Of a DNA stretch of 64,000 bases, positions 15,507-24,811 are shown in pieces. Position numbers and translations under genes: made by a program. The stretch is from JAAYFT01 sp041655755 (lineage in GTDB: Bacteria > Bacillota > Clostridia > Tissierellales > Tissierellaceae), in assembly GCA_041655755.1 (NCBI GenBank), contig JBBAEY010000003.1:1-64000 (forward strand). The letters are read 5' to 3'. Under the pieces are notes generated by a model that worked only from the letters and a program-made list of their open reading frames with translations, was not told where the DNA came from and made no database searches. The stretch's first letter is position 1; every line of letters begins with the position of its first letter.

Positions 15507-15947
15507 ATGAATATATTTAATTCAATTAATATCTCTTCTTCTTCATTAACTGCAGAAAAAACTAGAATTGATATTATCGCCAAAAACATGGCAAATGCAA
15601 ACACCACCAGAACAACAGGCGGTTCGCCGTATAGGAGGCAGATGGTGGTATTTGAAGAGAACAAGGCTAATTCATTTTCGCAGCAATTAAACAGTAAGCT
15701 CAACAAAATTAATGGATACGGGGTTAAGATAAGTAAAATCGTGGAGGATGAGTCTCCATTCAAGCTTGTTTATGAACCTGGTCACCCAGATGCCGATGAA
15801 AATGGCTATGTTAAAATGCCGAATGTGGATATAGTAAAAGAAATGGTGGACTTAATTAGTGCCCAAAGGTCTTATGATGCAAACATTACTTCAATTAATG
15901 CCTCGAAGTCAATGCTCATGAAGGCGTTAGAAATTGGCAGGAGGTAG
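15507..15947 (+). CDS. flgC: Flagellar basal-body rod protein FlgC
   Basis: Proximal rod protein of 146 residues. The N-terminal rod motif appears as TRIDIIAKNMANANTTRTTGG, followed by PYRRQMVVFEE. The C-terminal coiled segment VKEMVDLISAQRSYDANITSINASKSMLMKALEIG is typical of FlgC. The gene lies between flgB and fliE with spacings of 2 and 4 nt. Confidence 0.96.
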   Translation: MNIFNSINISSSSLTAEKTRIDIIAKNMANANTTRTTGGSPYRRQMVVFEENKANSFSQQLNSKLNKINGYGVKISKIVEDESPFKLVYEPGHPDADENGYVKMPNVDIVKEMVDLISAQRSYDANITSINASKSMLMKALEIGRR

Positions 15948-15951
15948 TTAA

Positions 15952-16248
15952 ATGGATATTAGTAGAATTAGAGAATATGGTAGCCTATTGGATTTTGAAA
16001 ACAAGGAAGTAAAACCAACAGATAAGGGTAATAATTTCGGCTCATTTTTATCAGAGGCCCTGGGCAAGGTTAATCAAATGCAGTTGGATAGCGATGAATA
16101 TAAGAAGATGCTGGCAATCGGAGAGGTGGACAACCTTCACGATGTTACAATAGCTTCAGAGAAAGCAAATATTGCCCTTCAGATTACCATGAGTGTAAGG
16201 AATAAAATTATGGAAGCATATAAAGAGATAATGAGAATGCAATTTTAG
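15952..16248 (+). CDS. fliE: Flagellar hook-basal body protein FliE
   Basis: Small adaptor that joins the MS ring to the rod. The 98 residues include FGSFLSEALGKVNQMQLDSDEYKKMLAIGEVDNLHDVTIASEKANIALQ (the DNLHDVTIASEKA pattern is diagnostic) and a C-terminal NKIMEAYKEIMRMQF. AGGAGGT lies upstream, overlapping the flgC stop. Confidence 0.95.
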   Translation: MDISRIREYGSLLDFENKEVKPTDKGNNFGSFLSEALGKVNQMQLDSDEYKKMLAIGEVDNLHDVTIASEKANIALQITMSVRNKIMEAYKEIMRMQF

Positions 16249-16273
16249 TAATGGATAGAGAAGAGGTGCAAGG

Positions 16274-17791
16274 GTGCAGGAATCTTTAAATCAATTAACT
16301 GCTAAGCTAACTGAATATTGGAATGGAATGAACAGAAAGAAAAAGATAGGTTTAGTTTTTACTAGTATTTTTACTATCCTGATTATTGTCGCACTTACTT
16401 TAACATTGACCCGTACAAAATATGAAACCTTATATGGTAATCTTAGCCTCAAAGACATGGGGCAAATAACGGCCAAGCTTGATGAGATGGGAATAAGTTG
16501 GAAAAGCAGTGACGATCAAAGAAGTATTTTAGTACCTAAGGATCTGAAAAACAGGGTAAAAATAGAATTGGCTACATATGGTCTACCAAAAGAAAGGTAT
16601 ACCTACCTGGACGCCTTTGATGATATGAGTTGGTCCATGACAGATTTCGATAAAAGGCAGAGAATAAAAAAGGCCAACGAAGGCGAACTAGCTTCTGTTA
16701 TCTCAGAGATAGAAGGAATTCAAAGTGCAGAAGTTTTTATCAATGAAAAGGATAGCACTAGTTTTATACTAAATAATGATGAAAACAAAACGACAGCTTC
16801 AGTTTTCCTAGTAAAGTCTGACAGTAGACAATTAGCAACTGAGAAGGTAAAGGCTATAAAGCATCTTGTGGCAGGTTCACTTAGCATGTATCCGGAGGAT
16901 GTCCGTGTAATTGACGATGACGGAAAGCTTTTAGGCGAAGAAAATCCTGACGACATATATAATACTGATGCAATATTAGTTAAACATGGAATCGAGAGTA
17001 AGATCAATGAAAGTATAAAAAAGTTTTTAGAAAACATCGTCGGTTATGGGAATGTCGATGTAATGTCAAGTGTTAAAATCAATATGGATATTGAGAGGAC
17101 AACTATAGTGGAATTCGCCCCTCCAGTTGAAGGAGAGGAAGAGGGCCTCATTCGTTCCCTAGAAGAGGTAGAAGAGCATATGGCAGGGGGAGCAGGCGGA
17201 GGAGTGCCAGGCGTAGATCCAAATATTGAGGATCAACAAATGCTTGATGATGGGACAAGTAGATATGATAAGGTTAGTAGAATTATAAATAATGAGCTAA
17301 ATGAAATTAATAAGGAAATCCGTAAGGCTCCTGGTCAGGTAGAAAGTATTACTGTTGCAGTGCTCGTTAATCAGGATGCCCTCATAGATGGTGAAATGAC
17401 ACCTGATAGGGAAAAAGAATTTACGGATTTGATTTATGCTGCTACAGGATTGGACACAAAGAATGTACAAATTAAGGCAGAAAAGTTTACTAGGCAGACG
17501 ATTGACAGAGTTGTAGACAGTGCCAGGCCTATAAATTGGTTGTATGTGGGACTAGGTGCCTTGGTTTTACTTGGAATTATAATTTACATTGTATATCTAA
17601 GAATTAAAAATAGGAAAGAAGCAAGTGAAGAGCTAGAGAGACTATTAGAAGAAAGGTCTTCTATTGAACTAGAAGTGGCAGACCTTGATTTCGAAGCTGA
17701 AGAATCTAAGATGAAGGCTCAAATAGATAGGTTTATAGAAAAAAAACCCGACTCAGTTGCTCAGCTACTTAGAAACTGGTTAAATGAATAG
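16274..17791 (+). CDS. fliF: Flagellar M-ring protein FliF
   Basis: Forms the MS ring in the cytoplasmic membrane, around which the export gate and C ring assemble. The 505 residues have one transmembrane helix at about 23-45 and a second at about 421-445. Ring-building motifs lie between (YGNLSLKDMGQITAKLDEMGI; LDAFDDMSWSMTDFDKRQR). The cytoplasmic C-terminal tail binds FliG. A glycine-rich stretch near 305-315 lies in the variable periplasmic-side loop. GTG start with GAGGTGCAAGG upstream. Confidence 0.96.
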   Translation: MQESLNQLTAKLTEYWNGMNRKKKIGLVFTSIFTILIIVALTLTLTRTKYETLYGNLSLKDMGQITAKLDEMGISWKSSDDQRSILVPKDLKNRVKIELATYGLPKERYTYLDAFDDMSWSMTDFDKRQRIKKANEGELASVISEIEGIQSAEVFINEKDSTSFILNNDENKTTASVFLVKSDSRQLATEKVKAIKHLVAGSLSMYPEDVRVIDDDGKLLGEENPDDIYNTDAILVKHGIESKINESIKKFLENIVGYGNVDVMSSVKINMDIERTTIVEFAPPVEGEEEGLIRSLEEVEEHMAGGAGGGVPGVDPNIEDQQMLDDGTSRYDKVSRIINNELNEINKEIRKAPGQVESITVAVLVNQDALIDGEMTPDREKEFTDLIYAATGLDTKNVQIKAEKFTRQTIDRVVDSARPINWLYVGLGALVLLGIIIYIVYLRIKNRKEASEELERLLEERSSIELEVADLDFEAEESKMKAQIDRFIEKKPDSVAQLLRNWLNE

Positions 17792-17803
17792 AGGCGATTA
17801 AAT

Positions 17804-18808
17804 ATGCAAATGAAAAAATTTAGCGGAAAAGAAAAAGTTGCGATACTACTTATAGCACTAGGACCACAAAAGTCAGCCGAGTTATTCAAACACTTAAATG
17901 AGGAAGAAATTGAAGAATTAACACTGCAAATTGCAAATATGAGAATGGTATCTCCCGAAGAAAAAAGGCATGTAATTGAAGAATTTTACCAGATTTGCCT
18001 AGCCCAGGAGTATATATCTGAGGGAGGTATAAATTATGCCAAGGATGTTTTAGAAAGGGCACTAGGCTCTGATAAAGCTATGAATATAATCAGCAAGCTA
18101 ACCTCCTCTCTTCACGTCAGGCCTTTTGAATTTATCAGAAAAGCTGATCCTAATCAGCTTTTAAACTACATCCAAAATGAACATCCGCAAACAATTGCAC
18201 TTATACTATCCTACCTAGACTCCTCACAATCTGCCCAACTACTTTCAAGCTTATCCCAGGAAAAGCAATCCGATGTTACTAGAAGGATTGCTATAATGGA
18301 CAGGACTTCACCGGAGGTAGTTAAAGAAATAGAAATGGTTTTAGAGAGCAAATTTTCAAATATATTGGTTCAGGATTATACCACAACTGGTGGAATTCAG
18401 GCAGTTGTAGACATATTGAATTCAGTGGATAGGGGTACTGAAAAGCACATATTAGAAGAACTAGATTCAAAAGATGCAGAATTAAGTGAAGAGATTAGGA
18501 GAAGAATGTTTGTATTTGAAGATATTACTATTCTAGACAATAGAAGTATTCAAAGAATTATAAGGGAAATAGACAACTCACAATGGGCAGTTGCCCTTAA
18601 GGGAGCTAGTGAAGACGTAAAGGAACTGATATTTTCAAATATGTCAAAGCGTTTAGTTGAAATGATTAAAGAAGATATCGAATTCATGGGACCCGTCAGG
18701 ATTCGGGACATAGAAGATGCCCAACAAAACGTTGTAAATGTAATTAGGAAATTAGAAGAAGAGGGTGAAATAATCACGCCAAGAGGAGGGGATGAGATAA
18801 TTGTCTAA
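17804..18808 (+). CDS. fliG: Flagellar motor switch protein FliG
   Basis: C-ring component that transmits stator torque and controls rotation direction. The 334 residues show the N-terminal domain (SGKEKVAILLIALGPQKSAELFKHLNEEEIEELTLQI), the EHPQTIALILSYL motif of the middle domain near residue 125, and the C-terminal torque helix with charged residues (LALKGASEDVKELIFSNMSKR variant ALKGASEDVKELIF). Its end overlaps fliH by 8 nt. Confidence 0.97.
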   Translation: MQMKKFSGKEKVAILLIALGPQKSAELFKHLNEEEIEELTLQIANMRMVSPEEKRHVIEEFYQICLAQEYISEGGINYAKDVLERALGSDKAMNIISKLTSSLHVRPFEFIRKADPNQLLNYIQNEHPQTIALILSYLDSSQSAQLLSSLSQEKQSDVTRRIAIMDRTSPEVVKEIEMVLESKFSNILVQDYTTTGGIQAVVDILNSVDRGTEKHILEELDSKDAELSEEIRRRMFVFEDITILDNRSIQRIIREIDNSQWAVALKGASEDVKELIFSNMSKRLVEMIKEDIEFMGPVRIRDIEDAQQNVVNVIRKLEEEGEIITPRGGDEIIV

Positions 18809-19547
18809 TGTTATTAAGTCCTTTAGGTTGGTGGAGATTGAAGCTCCTAAATCAGATAGAATAGATGACCCAGCAGTAACAGATCTACAATCTACTCAAG
18901 TTATTGAAGAATATGAAAAAATAATTGAAAATGCCGAAACAGAAGCATTAAAAATAATAGAAGATGCCGAATCAAAACAAGAGGAGATGGTTAGCTCTGC
19001 TTATGAAAGGGCTAAGGATATATGGCAAGCATCAAAGGATGAGGGCTACCAAGTAGGCCATCAGTTAGGCTACAATGAGGGTTATGATAAGGGATATGTG
19101 GAAGGAAAGAGGGTTTCTGATGCTATAATCAAGGAATCTCTGGAAATAAAAGAAAAATATTTGCAAATGAAAGAGGATTTACTCAAGGAACTTGAGGAAG
19201 ACATCATAAACTTAGTTATCAGCATATATGAAAAAATAATTAATAAGAAGACCCAAGAAGACGAGGAGCTAATCATATCTTTGGTATTGAGTGGCATAAA
19301 GAACCTAGATATTTCTGACAAGCTTACCATAATTACATCAAAGGATGATTTTAATGTACTGGAGATGGCTAAGGACGAAATATTGGCCAAATCTAGCCTT
19401 ATATCAGAGCTGGAAATAAAATACGATATGACATTTGCTAAGGGTGACTGCCTTCTAGAAACCTCTAAGGGGAATATTGACGTTAGTTTAAAAAATCAGT
19501 TGGAAGAAGTCAGGGACCTGCTAGTAACTATAATGAATAATGAGTGA
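18801..19547 (+). CDS. fliH: Flagellar assembly protein FliH
   Basis: Regulator and anchor of the export ATPase FliI. The 248 residues contain a long helix and, near residues 81-101, six glycines at 4-residue spacing, the GxxxG repeat typical of FliH. The C-terminal part matches the ATPase-binding domain related to V-ATPase E subunits. TTG at 18801 is fixed by GAGGAGGGG 9-18 nt upstream; an 8-nt overlap with fliG suggests coupled translation. Confidence 0.93.
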   Translation: MSNVIKSFRLVEIEAPKSDRIDDPAVTDLQSTQVIEEYEKIIENAETEALKIIEDAESKQEEMVSSAYERAKDIWQASKDEGYQVGHQLGYNEGYDKGYVEGKRVSDAIIKESLEIKEKYLQMKEDLLKELEEDIINLVISIYEKIINKKTQEDEELIISLVLSGIKNLDISDKLTIITSKDDFNVLEMAKDEILAKSSLISELEIKYDMTFAKGDCLLETSKGNIDVSLKNQLEEVRDLLVTIMNNE

Positions 19548-19552
19548 TTGTA

Positions 19553-20878
19553 ATGGAGCCGAAGATAAATATTGAAAAATACATTTCTGCTGTCAAAGAG
19601 AAGAGATTCATGAAATACACCGGAAGGATTACAAAGGTAACAGGGCTTACCATTGAATCCAACGGTCCTATGGCTAGTATAGGTGAGTTGTGCTATATTT
19701 ACCCATATAAAAGCGATACGCCAATTTTATCAGAAGTAGTTGGTTTTAAGGAAGGTAAAATCTTACTTATGCCCTTAGGAGAAATGGAAGGGATTGCCAG
19801 CGGAAGCGTCGTAGTTGGAAGTGGTAAAAGTCTCAGAATTAATGTGGGAAATGATTTAATTGGAAGGGTAGTAGACGGCTTGGGAAGACCTATAGACAAT
19901 CTAGGTCCTATAAAAACAAATAAAATTTATCCCCTTTTTAATACGCCTCCCAGTCCCTTGAATAGAAAGATTATAGAGGAAACCTTGCCCCTAGGAGTAA
20001 AAGCAATTGATGGTTTACTAACCTGTGGAAAGGGACAAAGAATTGGTATCTTTGCTGGTTCAGGAGTAGGAAAAAGCACATTAATGGGTATGGTTTCGAG
20101 AAATAGTACAGCTGACGTAAACGTAATAGGCCTAATCGGTGAACGTGGAAGGGAAGTTAGGGAGTTTTTAGAAAACGATTTAACCGATGAAGGTTTAAAA
20201 AAATCAGTAGTTGTGGTGGTAACTTCAGATCAACCTGCATTGATTAGGGTCAAAGGAGCTTTGACTACTACAGCTATAGCTGAATATTTCAGAGACAAAG
20301 GGTTAAATGTAATGCTGTTAATGGACTCTCTTACGAGATTTGCTATGGCGCAGAGAGAAATAGGTCTAGCCATAGGAGAACCCCCTGTAACTAGGGGTTT
20401 TACCCCCTCAGTCTTTGCTACTATGCCCAGACTATTGGAGAGGACAGGTACTTCTGACAAGGGGACTATTACTGGTCTATATACAGTTTTAGTAGATGGT
20501 GATGACCTGAATGAACCAGTTACTGATACTGTAAGGGGTATATTGGATGGGCATATAGTCTTATCCAGAAAACTGGCCAATTCAAATCACTACCCTGCGA
20601 TTGACGTCTTGGCAAGCATCAGTAGGGTGATGCCAAATATAGCTTCTGAAAATCATATGTCTGCCTCAAATAAAATTAAAGATCTAATGGCAGTATATCA
20701 AGAGGCTGAGGACTTGATAAATATCGGTGCCTATAAGAAGGGCTCTAATAAAAGGATTGATACAGCTATTGATTTAATAGGGGAGATAAATTCTTTCTTG
20801 AAACAAGACACAAAGTTTTCTCCGTCTTTTGACGAAATATTAGGCTATATGTACAATATAGTAGAGAAAATAGATTGA
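19553..20878 (+). CDS. fliI: Flagellum-specific ATP synthase FliI
   Basis: Hexameric ATPase that prepares substrates for flagellar export. About 441 residues. Walker A is FAGSGVGKSTLMG near residue 168, Walker B region LLMDSLTRFAMAQREIGLAIGEPPVTRGF, and the GERGREVREF motif is intact. ATG at 19553 is preferred, with GTGAT 5-9 nt upstream; an in-frame GTG at 19544 would overlap fliH by 4 nt and is also possible. Confidence 0.96.
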   Translation: MEPKINIEKYISAVKEKRFMKYTGRITKVTGLTIESNGPMASIGELCYIYPYKSDTPILSEVVGFKEGKILLMPLGEMEGIASGSVVVGSGKSLRINVGNDLIGRVVDGLGRPIDNLGPIKTNKIYPLFNTPPSPLNRKIIEETLPLGVKAIDGLLTCGKGQRIGIFAGSGVGKSTLMGMVSRNSTADVNVIGLIGERGREVREFLENDLTDEGLKKSVVVVVTSDQPALIRVKGALTTTAIAEYFRDKGLNVMLLMDSLTRFAMAQREIGLAIGEPPVTRGFTPSVFATMPRLLERTGTSDKGTITGLYTVLVDGDDLNEPVTDTVRGILDGHIVLSRKLANSNHYPAIDVLASISRVMPNIASENHMSASNKIKDLMAVYQEAEDLINIGAYKKGSNKRIDTAIDLIGEINSFLKQDTKFSPSFDEILGYMYNIVEKID

Positions 20879-20898
20879 TTTTCTTGGAGGTGGATCAG

Positions 20899-21336
20899 TT
20901 GGCAAGATATAAATTTAAATTAGATAGGGTTTTAAATTATAAGGAAAGAATTGAGGATATAAAAAAAGCAGAGTATGCCGAATATAATAGCCTGTTGATG
21001 AGGGAAGAAGAAAGGCTTAATTATTTCAATAACTACAAGGAAAAACTATTAACTCGAAAAGACATATCAAATGAAAGCGTTACAGTAGCTTCTTACAAGT
21101 TACATAGTGATTATATCAAGGACATATCAAATATGATTGAAAATCAGAAGGCTACAGTAGAAATAGCTAAAAAAGACCTTGAAAAGGCCGAAGATGAGCT
21201 ATTGGTTGCAATGCAGGAAAAAAAATCTTTTGAAAGACTAAAGGAAATAAAATATGACGAATATACTGAGGAAGAAAAAAGAGCAGAGGAAAAAGTTATT
21301 GACAGCATTGTTACTTTTAAAGTCAATACCCAATAA
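20899..21336 (+). CDS. fliJ: Flagellar export protein FliJ
   Basis: Coiled-coil stalk protein that links FliI to the FlhA gate. The 145 residues are almost entirely helical, starting with the family pattern ARYKFKLDRVLNYKE. TTG at 20899 is chosen because GGAGGTG is at 20886-20892; starting at 20875 would put that site inside the gene. It lies 20 nt after fliI and 14 nt before the YlxF-like gene. Confidence 0.9.
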   Translation: MARYKFKLDRVLNYKERIEDIKKAEYAEYNSLLMREEERLNYFNNYKEKLLTRKDISNESVTVASYKLHSDYIKDISNMIENQKATVEIAKKDLEKAEDELLVAMQEKKSFERLKEIKYDEYTEEEKRAEEKVIDSIVTFKVNTQ

Positions 21337-21350
21337 TAGGGGGTAAAACA

Positions 21351-22592
21351 ATGGATACAGTTGAATCTAAGGAAAATAAAACTAATAAAAGTGGATGGAA
21401 AATTATAATTGCATTATTTGTGATTTTGATTTTACTGCCAGTTGGTATATTGGGACTCATATATAGGAATAACTTGAATTTTAAAAACAATGCTAATCAG
21501 ATCTTGTCCAAAATGCCAGGTTATATAGGAACATATTTTAAAAACATACCTACAGAAATTGAAAGGGCAGAGAAAATTAATTTCTTATCGGAATACTATT
21601 TAGGTTTAGAATCCGACATGGGAGCCGATAAATTATATATAGTGAAAAAAGAAGATGAAAGCTTATATAATGACCTCTTGAGGAACATGAGTTCTATATC
21701 CAGCTCAAAAACTGACGCAATTAAACTAAAGGTAAGAGATATGGAATTGCGAAAGGATTTGCTTATTTCAATACATGAAGATGTTTTAAAAAGTGAAGAG
21801 GACAGGTTTTCTTCTGAACTGGCAAGAATTGAGACGCAGGATTTTGAAACTTCCTTGATTGAGATAGAAAAAAGATATGGGGAAAGAGATTTTTTAAAAA
21901 CCTTAGATAATACTAATAGGGATATACTTGGCAAAATGCTTTACTATATTGATGGCGATATAAGAGAGCATATCTTAAATAATCTAAGCAAGGAAGGCAG
22001 AGAATCTGTCGAGGCCATTATTCGAAGCAAGTATAATAGGGTAAACAATCTACAGGAAATAGCCAAGGTGTATGAAACAAAACCCTTGGATACAATTGTA
22101 AATATTCTTGGAGATACTTCTAACTATTCAATGGACGAACTTGGGATTATATACAAAAATCTTTCTACATTGAAATCTGCAGAGATATTACTATACCTAG
22201 ATGACGATGACTTTGTAGAAGAATTATTTATAAATATTGTCGAGGAAGAAGAACTGCTTGGAAGGGACTCCAATATTACCCATGACATAGGTAAGACAAT
22301 GAAATTTCTTAGTGAATACGAACAAAAATTAAAGAATCTAGTTGGAATATATGAAAAAATGACATATGAACAAATTTCCAAGATTGTTGAAACTATGATA
22401 AATAACACATCTACTATAACCGCTTTGGAATTAGACGAGGAAAATGTTTTGGAATTATCAGACAGGGACATTATCTTAGATGTCTTGTCGAGAATGAAAA
22501 ATCAAACCTTATCAAAGGTTTTTGATTTAATGAAGCCGGAAAAGGCTTCAGAGCTTACCAGTCTTTTGGCAAGGCCAAATCTAGGTAAGTAA
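21351..22592 (+). CDS. YlxF-like membrane protein with MgtE-N/FliG-like repeats
   Basis: A 413-residue protein in the position of ylxF (between fliJ and fliK). One transmembrane helix (about 17-36) is preceded by a lysine-rich tail, so most of the protein should lie outside the membrane on the trans side. The C-terminal 200 residues show helical repeats reminiscent of the MgtE N-terminal/FliG fold (ETKPLDTIVNILGD, LKSAEILLYLDDDDFVEELF, DRDIILDVLSRMKNQTLSKVFDLMKPEKASEL). It appears considerably longer than Bacillus YlxF. A role in basal-body or stator assembly is only suggested by context. Confidence 0.6.
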   Translation: MDTVESKENKTNKSGWKIIIALFVILILLPVGILGLIYRNNLNFKNNANQILSKMPGYIGTYFKNIPTEIERAEKINFLSEYYLGLESDMGADKLYIVKKEDESLYNDLLRNMSSISSSKTDAIKLKVRDMELRKDLLISIHEDVLKSEEDRFSSELARIETQDFETSLIEIEKRYGERDFLKTLDNTNRDILGKMLYYIDGDIREHILNNLSKEGRESVEAIIRSKYNRVNNLQEIAKVYETKPLDTIVNILGDTSNYSMDELGIIYKNLSTLKSAEILLYLDDDDFVEELFINIVEEEELLGRDSNITHDIGKTMKFLSEYEQKLKNLVGIYEKMTYEQISKIVETMINNTSTITALELDEENVLELSDRDIILDVLSRMKNQTLSKVFDLMKPEKASELTSLLARPNLGK

Positions 22593-22618
22593 TATAAAAA
22601 GATATTTGGAAGGAGGTG

Positions 22619-23938
22619 ATGACGATAGAGGCCCTAATATTTGATCTAAAGGCAAAGCCTAGCATAAAGGCGGAATCTAGCCCTCAAAAGAGCATGAAAG
22701 GTAATAAAAGTTTTTCGGACATTCTAGAATCTTTAGATGAAGACAAGGTTCAAAGCTCTAAAGATAAGACTAAAGAAAAAGGCAATGACAAAGAAATTAA
22801 AACGAATACCAACCCAAACATCTCGAAAAAAGACGATGCAGAAGATGGACCTAAAGACATTGAGCAGGAGGATACACAGGTAACTGAAGAAAGTGAGATG
22901 GCCTATGAAGGTGTTTTTAATCTATTTAGAGATATTGCTTACTTCAGTCAGGAAGACAAGGATTCAGATGAAACAGAGCCTATTGAGATGGATAGTAGAG
23001 AAGACAAAATAAGTAGCAATTTGCATATTTTGGATAGGGAAACAGACGACCCTCTAGAAATATATCAAAGCCAATATCCAGAAGAACAATCAACTGGGGA
23101 TGTCAAGGGACATGAGCCTGTGGCTGATTTTATAGCCAAGGAGGAAGTAAACAGAGATAATGAAGATATTGTAAATTTAAAAACAGGTCATAAAAGCGTG
23201 GTTGAGGGTTTAAAAAAAGAAAATACCATTGATGAAAACCCTAGACAAGATCAAGAAACGATTGAGGAAGATACATTTAATCTAGTTAGGCTTAGTGAAG
23301 AGGAAGATGTATTTAATAGAAATCCACAAGAAAAAGAAAAAAAGAGTCTGGATTCCAAGGAAGAACAGAAGTTAAGCTATGAGAAGAGCCCAAAAGAGGA
23401 TTCTAAAGTTAATAGCCAAAATGTTTTCCATCTGACCAAAGATAATTCAAATTTTACAACTAATCATATTAACGAACTAGACAGAGTTGAGACAGTTGAT
23501 CGAGAGGAGATACTAGAAAAAATGGTTAGCGAGGTTAAATACGCTGTCCAAGATTCTAAGAATGAGATAAGGATTAAGTTAAAGCCTGAATCATTAGGTG
23601 AGATGGCCATGAATATTGAGGTTGTAAAGGGTGAAATCACAGCTAAGGTCATGGTAGACAATTATAAGACCAAGGATATTATTGAGGGAAATCTCCTGCA
23701 ATTCAAGGAACAAATCAAGGAAACAGGTTTAGAAATTAAAACATTTGAGGTATTTGTAGGAAATAATGGGGATTTCGACAAGCATAACTCTAAACAATTT
23801 AACTTTAACAAGGGAAATAAGAAGATGAAATTGAAAGCACAAGGTTCAAGGACTACACTTAATTATGATAAACAGCTTGAGTCAGATCCGTTACTTGGCA
23901 ATCAACAGGTAATTGGCAGTCTAGACCTTTTGGCTTAG
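22619..23938 (+). CDS. fliK: Flagellar hook-length control protein FliK
   Basis: Secreted ruler that stops hook growth and switches export to filament-class substrates through FlhB. About 440 residues. The N-terminal ~310 residues are low-complexity and rich in acidic residues and lysine. The C-terminal domain has the conserved IRIKLKPESLGEMAMNIEVVKG and EITAKVMVDNY blocks. ATG at 22619 is used; GTG at 22616 is three bases earlier. GGAAGGAGG is immediately upstream. Position before flgD and flgE supports the call. Confidence 0.88.
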   Translation: MTIEALIFDLKAKPSIKAESSPQKSMKGNKSFSDILESLDEDKVQSSKDKTKEKGNDKEIKTNTNPNISKKDDAEDGPKDIEQEDTQVTEESEMAYEGVFNLFRDIAYFSQEDKDSDETEPIEMDSREDKISSNLHILDRETDDPLEIYQSQYPEEQSTGDVKGHEPVADFIAKEEVNRDNEDIVNLKTGHKSVVEGLKKENTIDENPRQDQETIEEDTFNLVRLSEEEDVFNRNPQEKEKKSLDSKEEQKLSYEKSPKEDSKVNSQNVFHLTKDNSNFTTNHINELDRVETVDREEILEKMVSEVKYAVQDSKNEIRIKLKPESLGEMAMNIEVVKGEITAKVMVDNYKTKDIIEGNLLQFKEQIKETGLEIKTFEVFVGNNGDFDKHNSKQFNFNKGNKKMKLKAQGSRTTLNYDKQLESDPLLGNQQVIGSLDLLA

Positions 23939-23951
23939 GAAGGAGAGAAAG

Positions 23952-24341
23952 ATGAAAGTAGAGAATGATAACTTAGAGTATATTTACAAGTTTGGAGAAA
24001 GTAAAGAAAAGCCAGCTAGTTCTACTACGAAAAACGATTTGGACAAGGAAGCCTTTCTTAGGCTCTTAACCGTGCAGTTATCAAATCAAGACCCACTCAA
24101 TCCTATGGAAGATAGGGAATTCATTGCTCAACTAGCACAATTTAGTTCCTTAGAGCAAATGCAAAATCTAAATAAGACATTAAGTGATAAGTCAGATGAT
24201 ATGATTGAAACACTCAAACTTATGGATTTGAACCAAATTGATGCTAATGTAGAAATACTGAGAGAAATAGTCAGTATCAGGAAGGCTATGGAGGCCTATG
24301 CCATAGAAAACCACAAGGAAGATAATTCTATAGATGATTAG
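23952..24341 (+). CDS. flgD: Flagellar hook capping protein FlgD
   Basis: Scaffold at the tip of the growing hook. The 129 residues contain the conserved N-terminal block EAFLRLLTVQLSNQDPLNPMEDREFIAQLAQFSSLEQM split across residues ~34-70. The Ig/tudor-like C-terminal domains of enterobacterial FlgD are missing, as is common in Firmicutes. AAGGAGAG is 5-12 nt before ATG. Confidence 0.93.
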   Translation: MKVENDNLEYIYKFGESKEKPASSTTKNDLDKEAFLRLLTVQLSNQDPLNPMEDREFIAQLAQFSSLEQMQNLNKTLSDKSDDMIETLKLMDLNQIDANVEILREIVSIRKAMEAYAIENHKEDNSIDD

Positions 24342-24356
24342 CTTGGAGTTGATTTT

Positions 24357-24734
24357 ATGAACAATATAGATATTAAGCGACTGGAGAACCAACTTATTCA
24401 GCCTGTTAAACCCAATAGGGCTCAAAATATAAAACCTGCCAGGGACTTTAGGCAAGTATTGGAAGGTATTCAAACTAGAGAAGAGATAAAGTTTTCCAAG
24501 CATGCCATGGAGAGGCTAAATAGCAGAAACCTGAATCTGGGAAAAGAGGAAATGGATAAGCTTAAAAACGCATTTGAAAAGGCTGAGGTAAAGGGTGTCA
24601 AGGATGCATTGATTTTAATGGACGACAAGGCCTTTATCGCTAATATCAAAAGCAAGGTAATTGTAACAACGGTTACACAAGAACAATTAAAAGATAATAT
24701 ATTTACAAATATTGATGGGGCAGTAATAATATAA
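24357..24734 (+). CDS. Flagellar operon protein of the TIGR02530 type
   Basis: A 125-residue conserved flagellar protein usually found between flgD and flgE. Recognisable are FSKHAMERLNSRNLNLGKEEMDKL, then GVKDALILMDDKAFIANIKSKVIVTTV. No enzymatic motif, signal or membrane segment is visible. The molecular role is unknown to me; context suggests hook assembly. A 77-nt gap with a stem-loop separates it from flgE. Confidence 0.85.
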   Translation: MNNIDIKRLENQLIQPVKPNRAQNIKPARDFRQVLEGIQTREEIKFSKHAMERLNSRNLNLGKEEMDKLKNAFEKAEVKGVKDALILMDDKAFIANIKSKVIVTTVTQEQLKDNIFTNIDGAVII

Positions 24735-24755
24735 CTGGACCTTATGAGGAAGTTA

Positions 24756-24783
24756 TATAGACCTGAACGACTGATGGTCTATG
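24756..24783 (+). other. Stem-loop upstream of flgE
   Basis: ATAGACC (24757-24763) pairs with GGTCTAT (24776-24782), extendable by a T-G pair, around a 12-nt loop. No U-tract follows, so it is unlikely to terminate. It is 28 nt upstream of the flgE ATG, within one of the two longest gaps between flgB and fliA. Confidence 0.5.
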
Positions 24784-24811
24784 CGCCCCTAATACAATGG
24801 AGGTATGAAAT

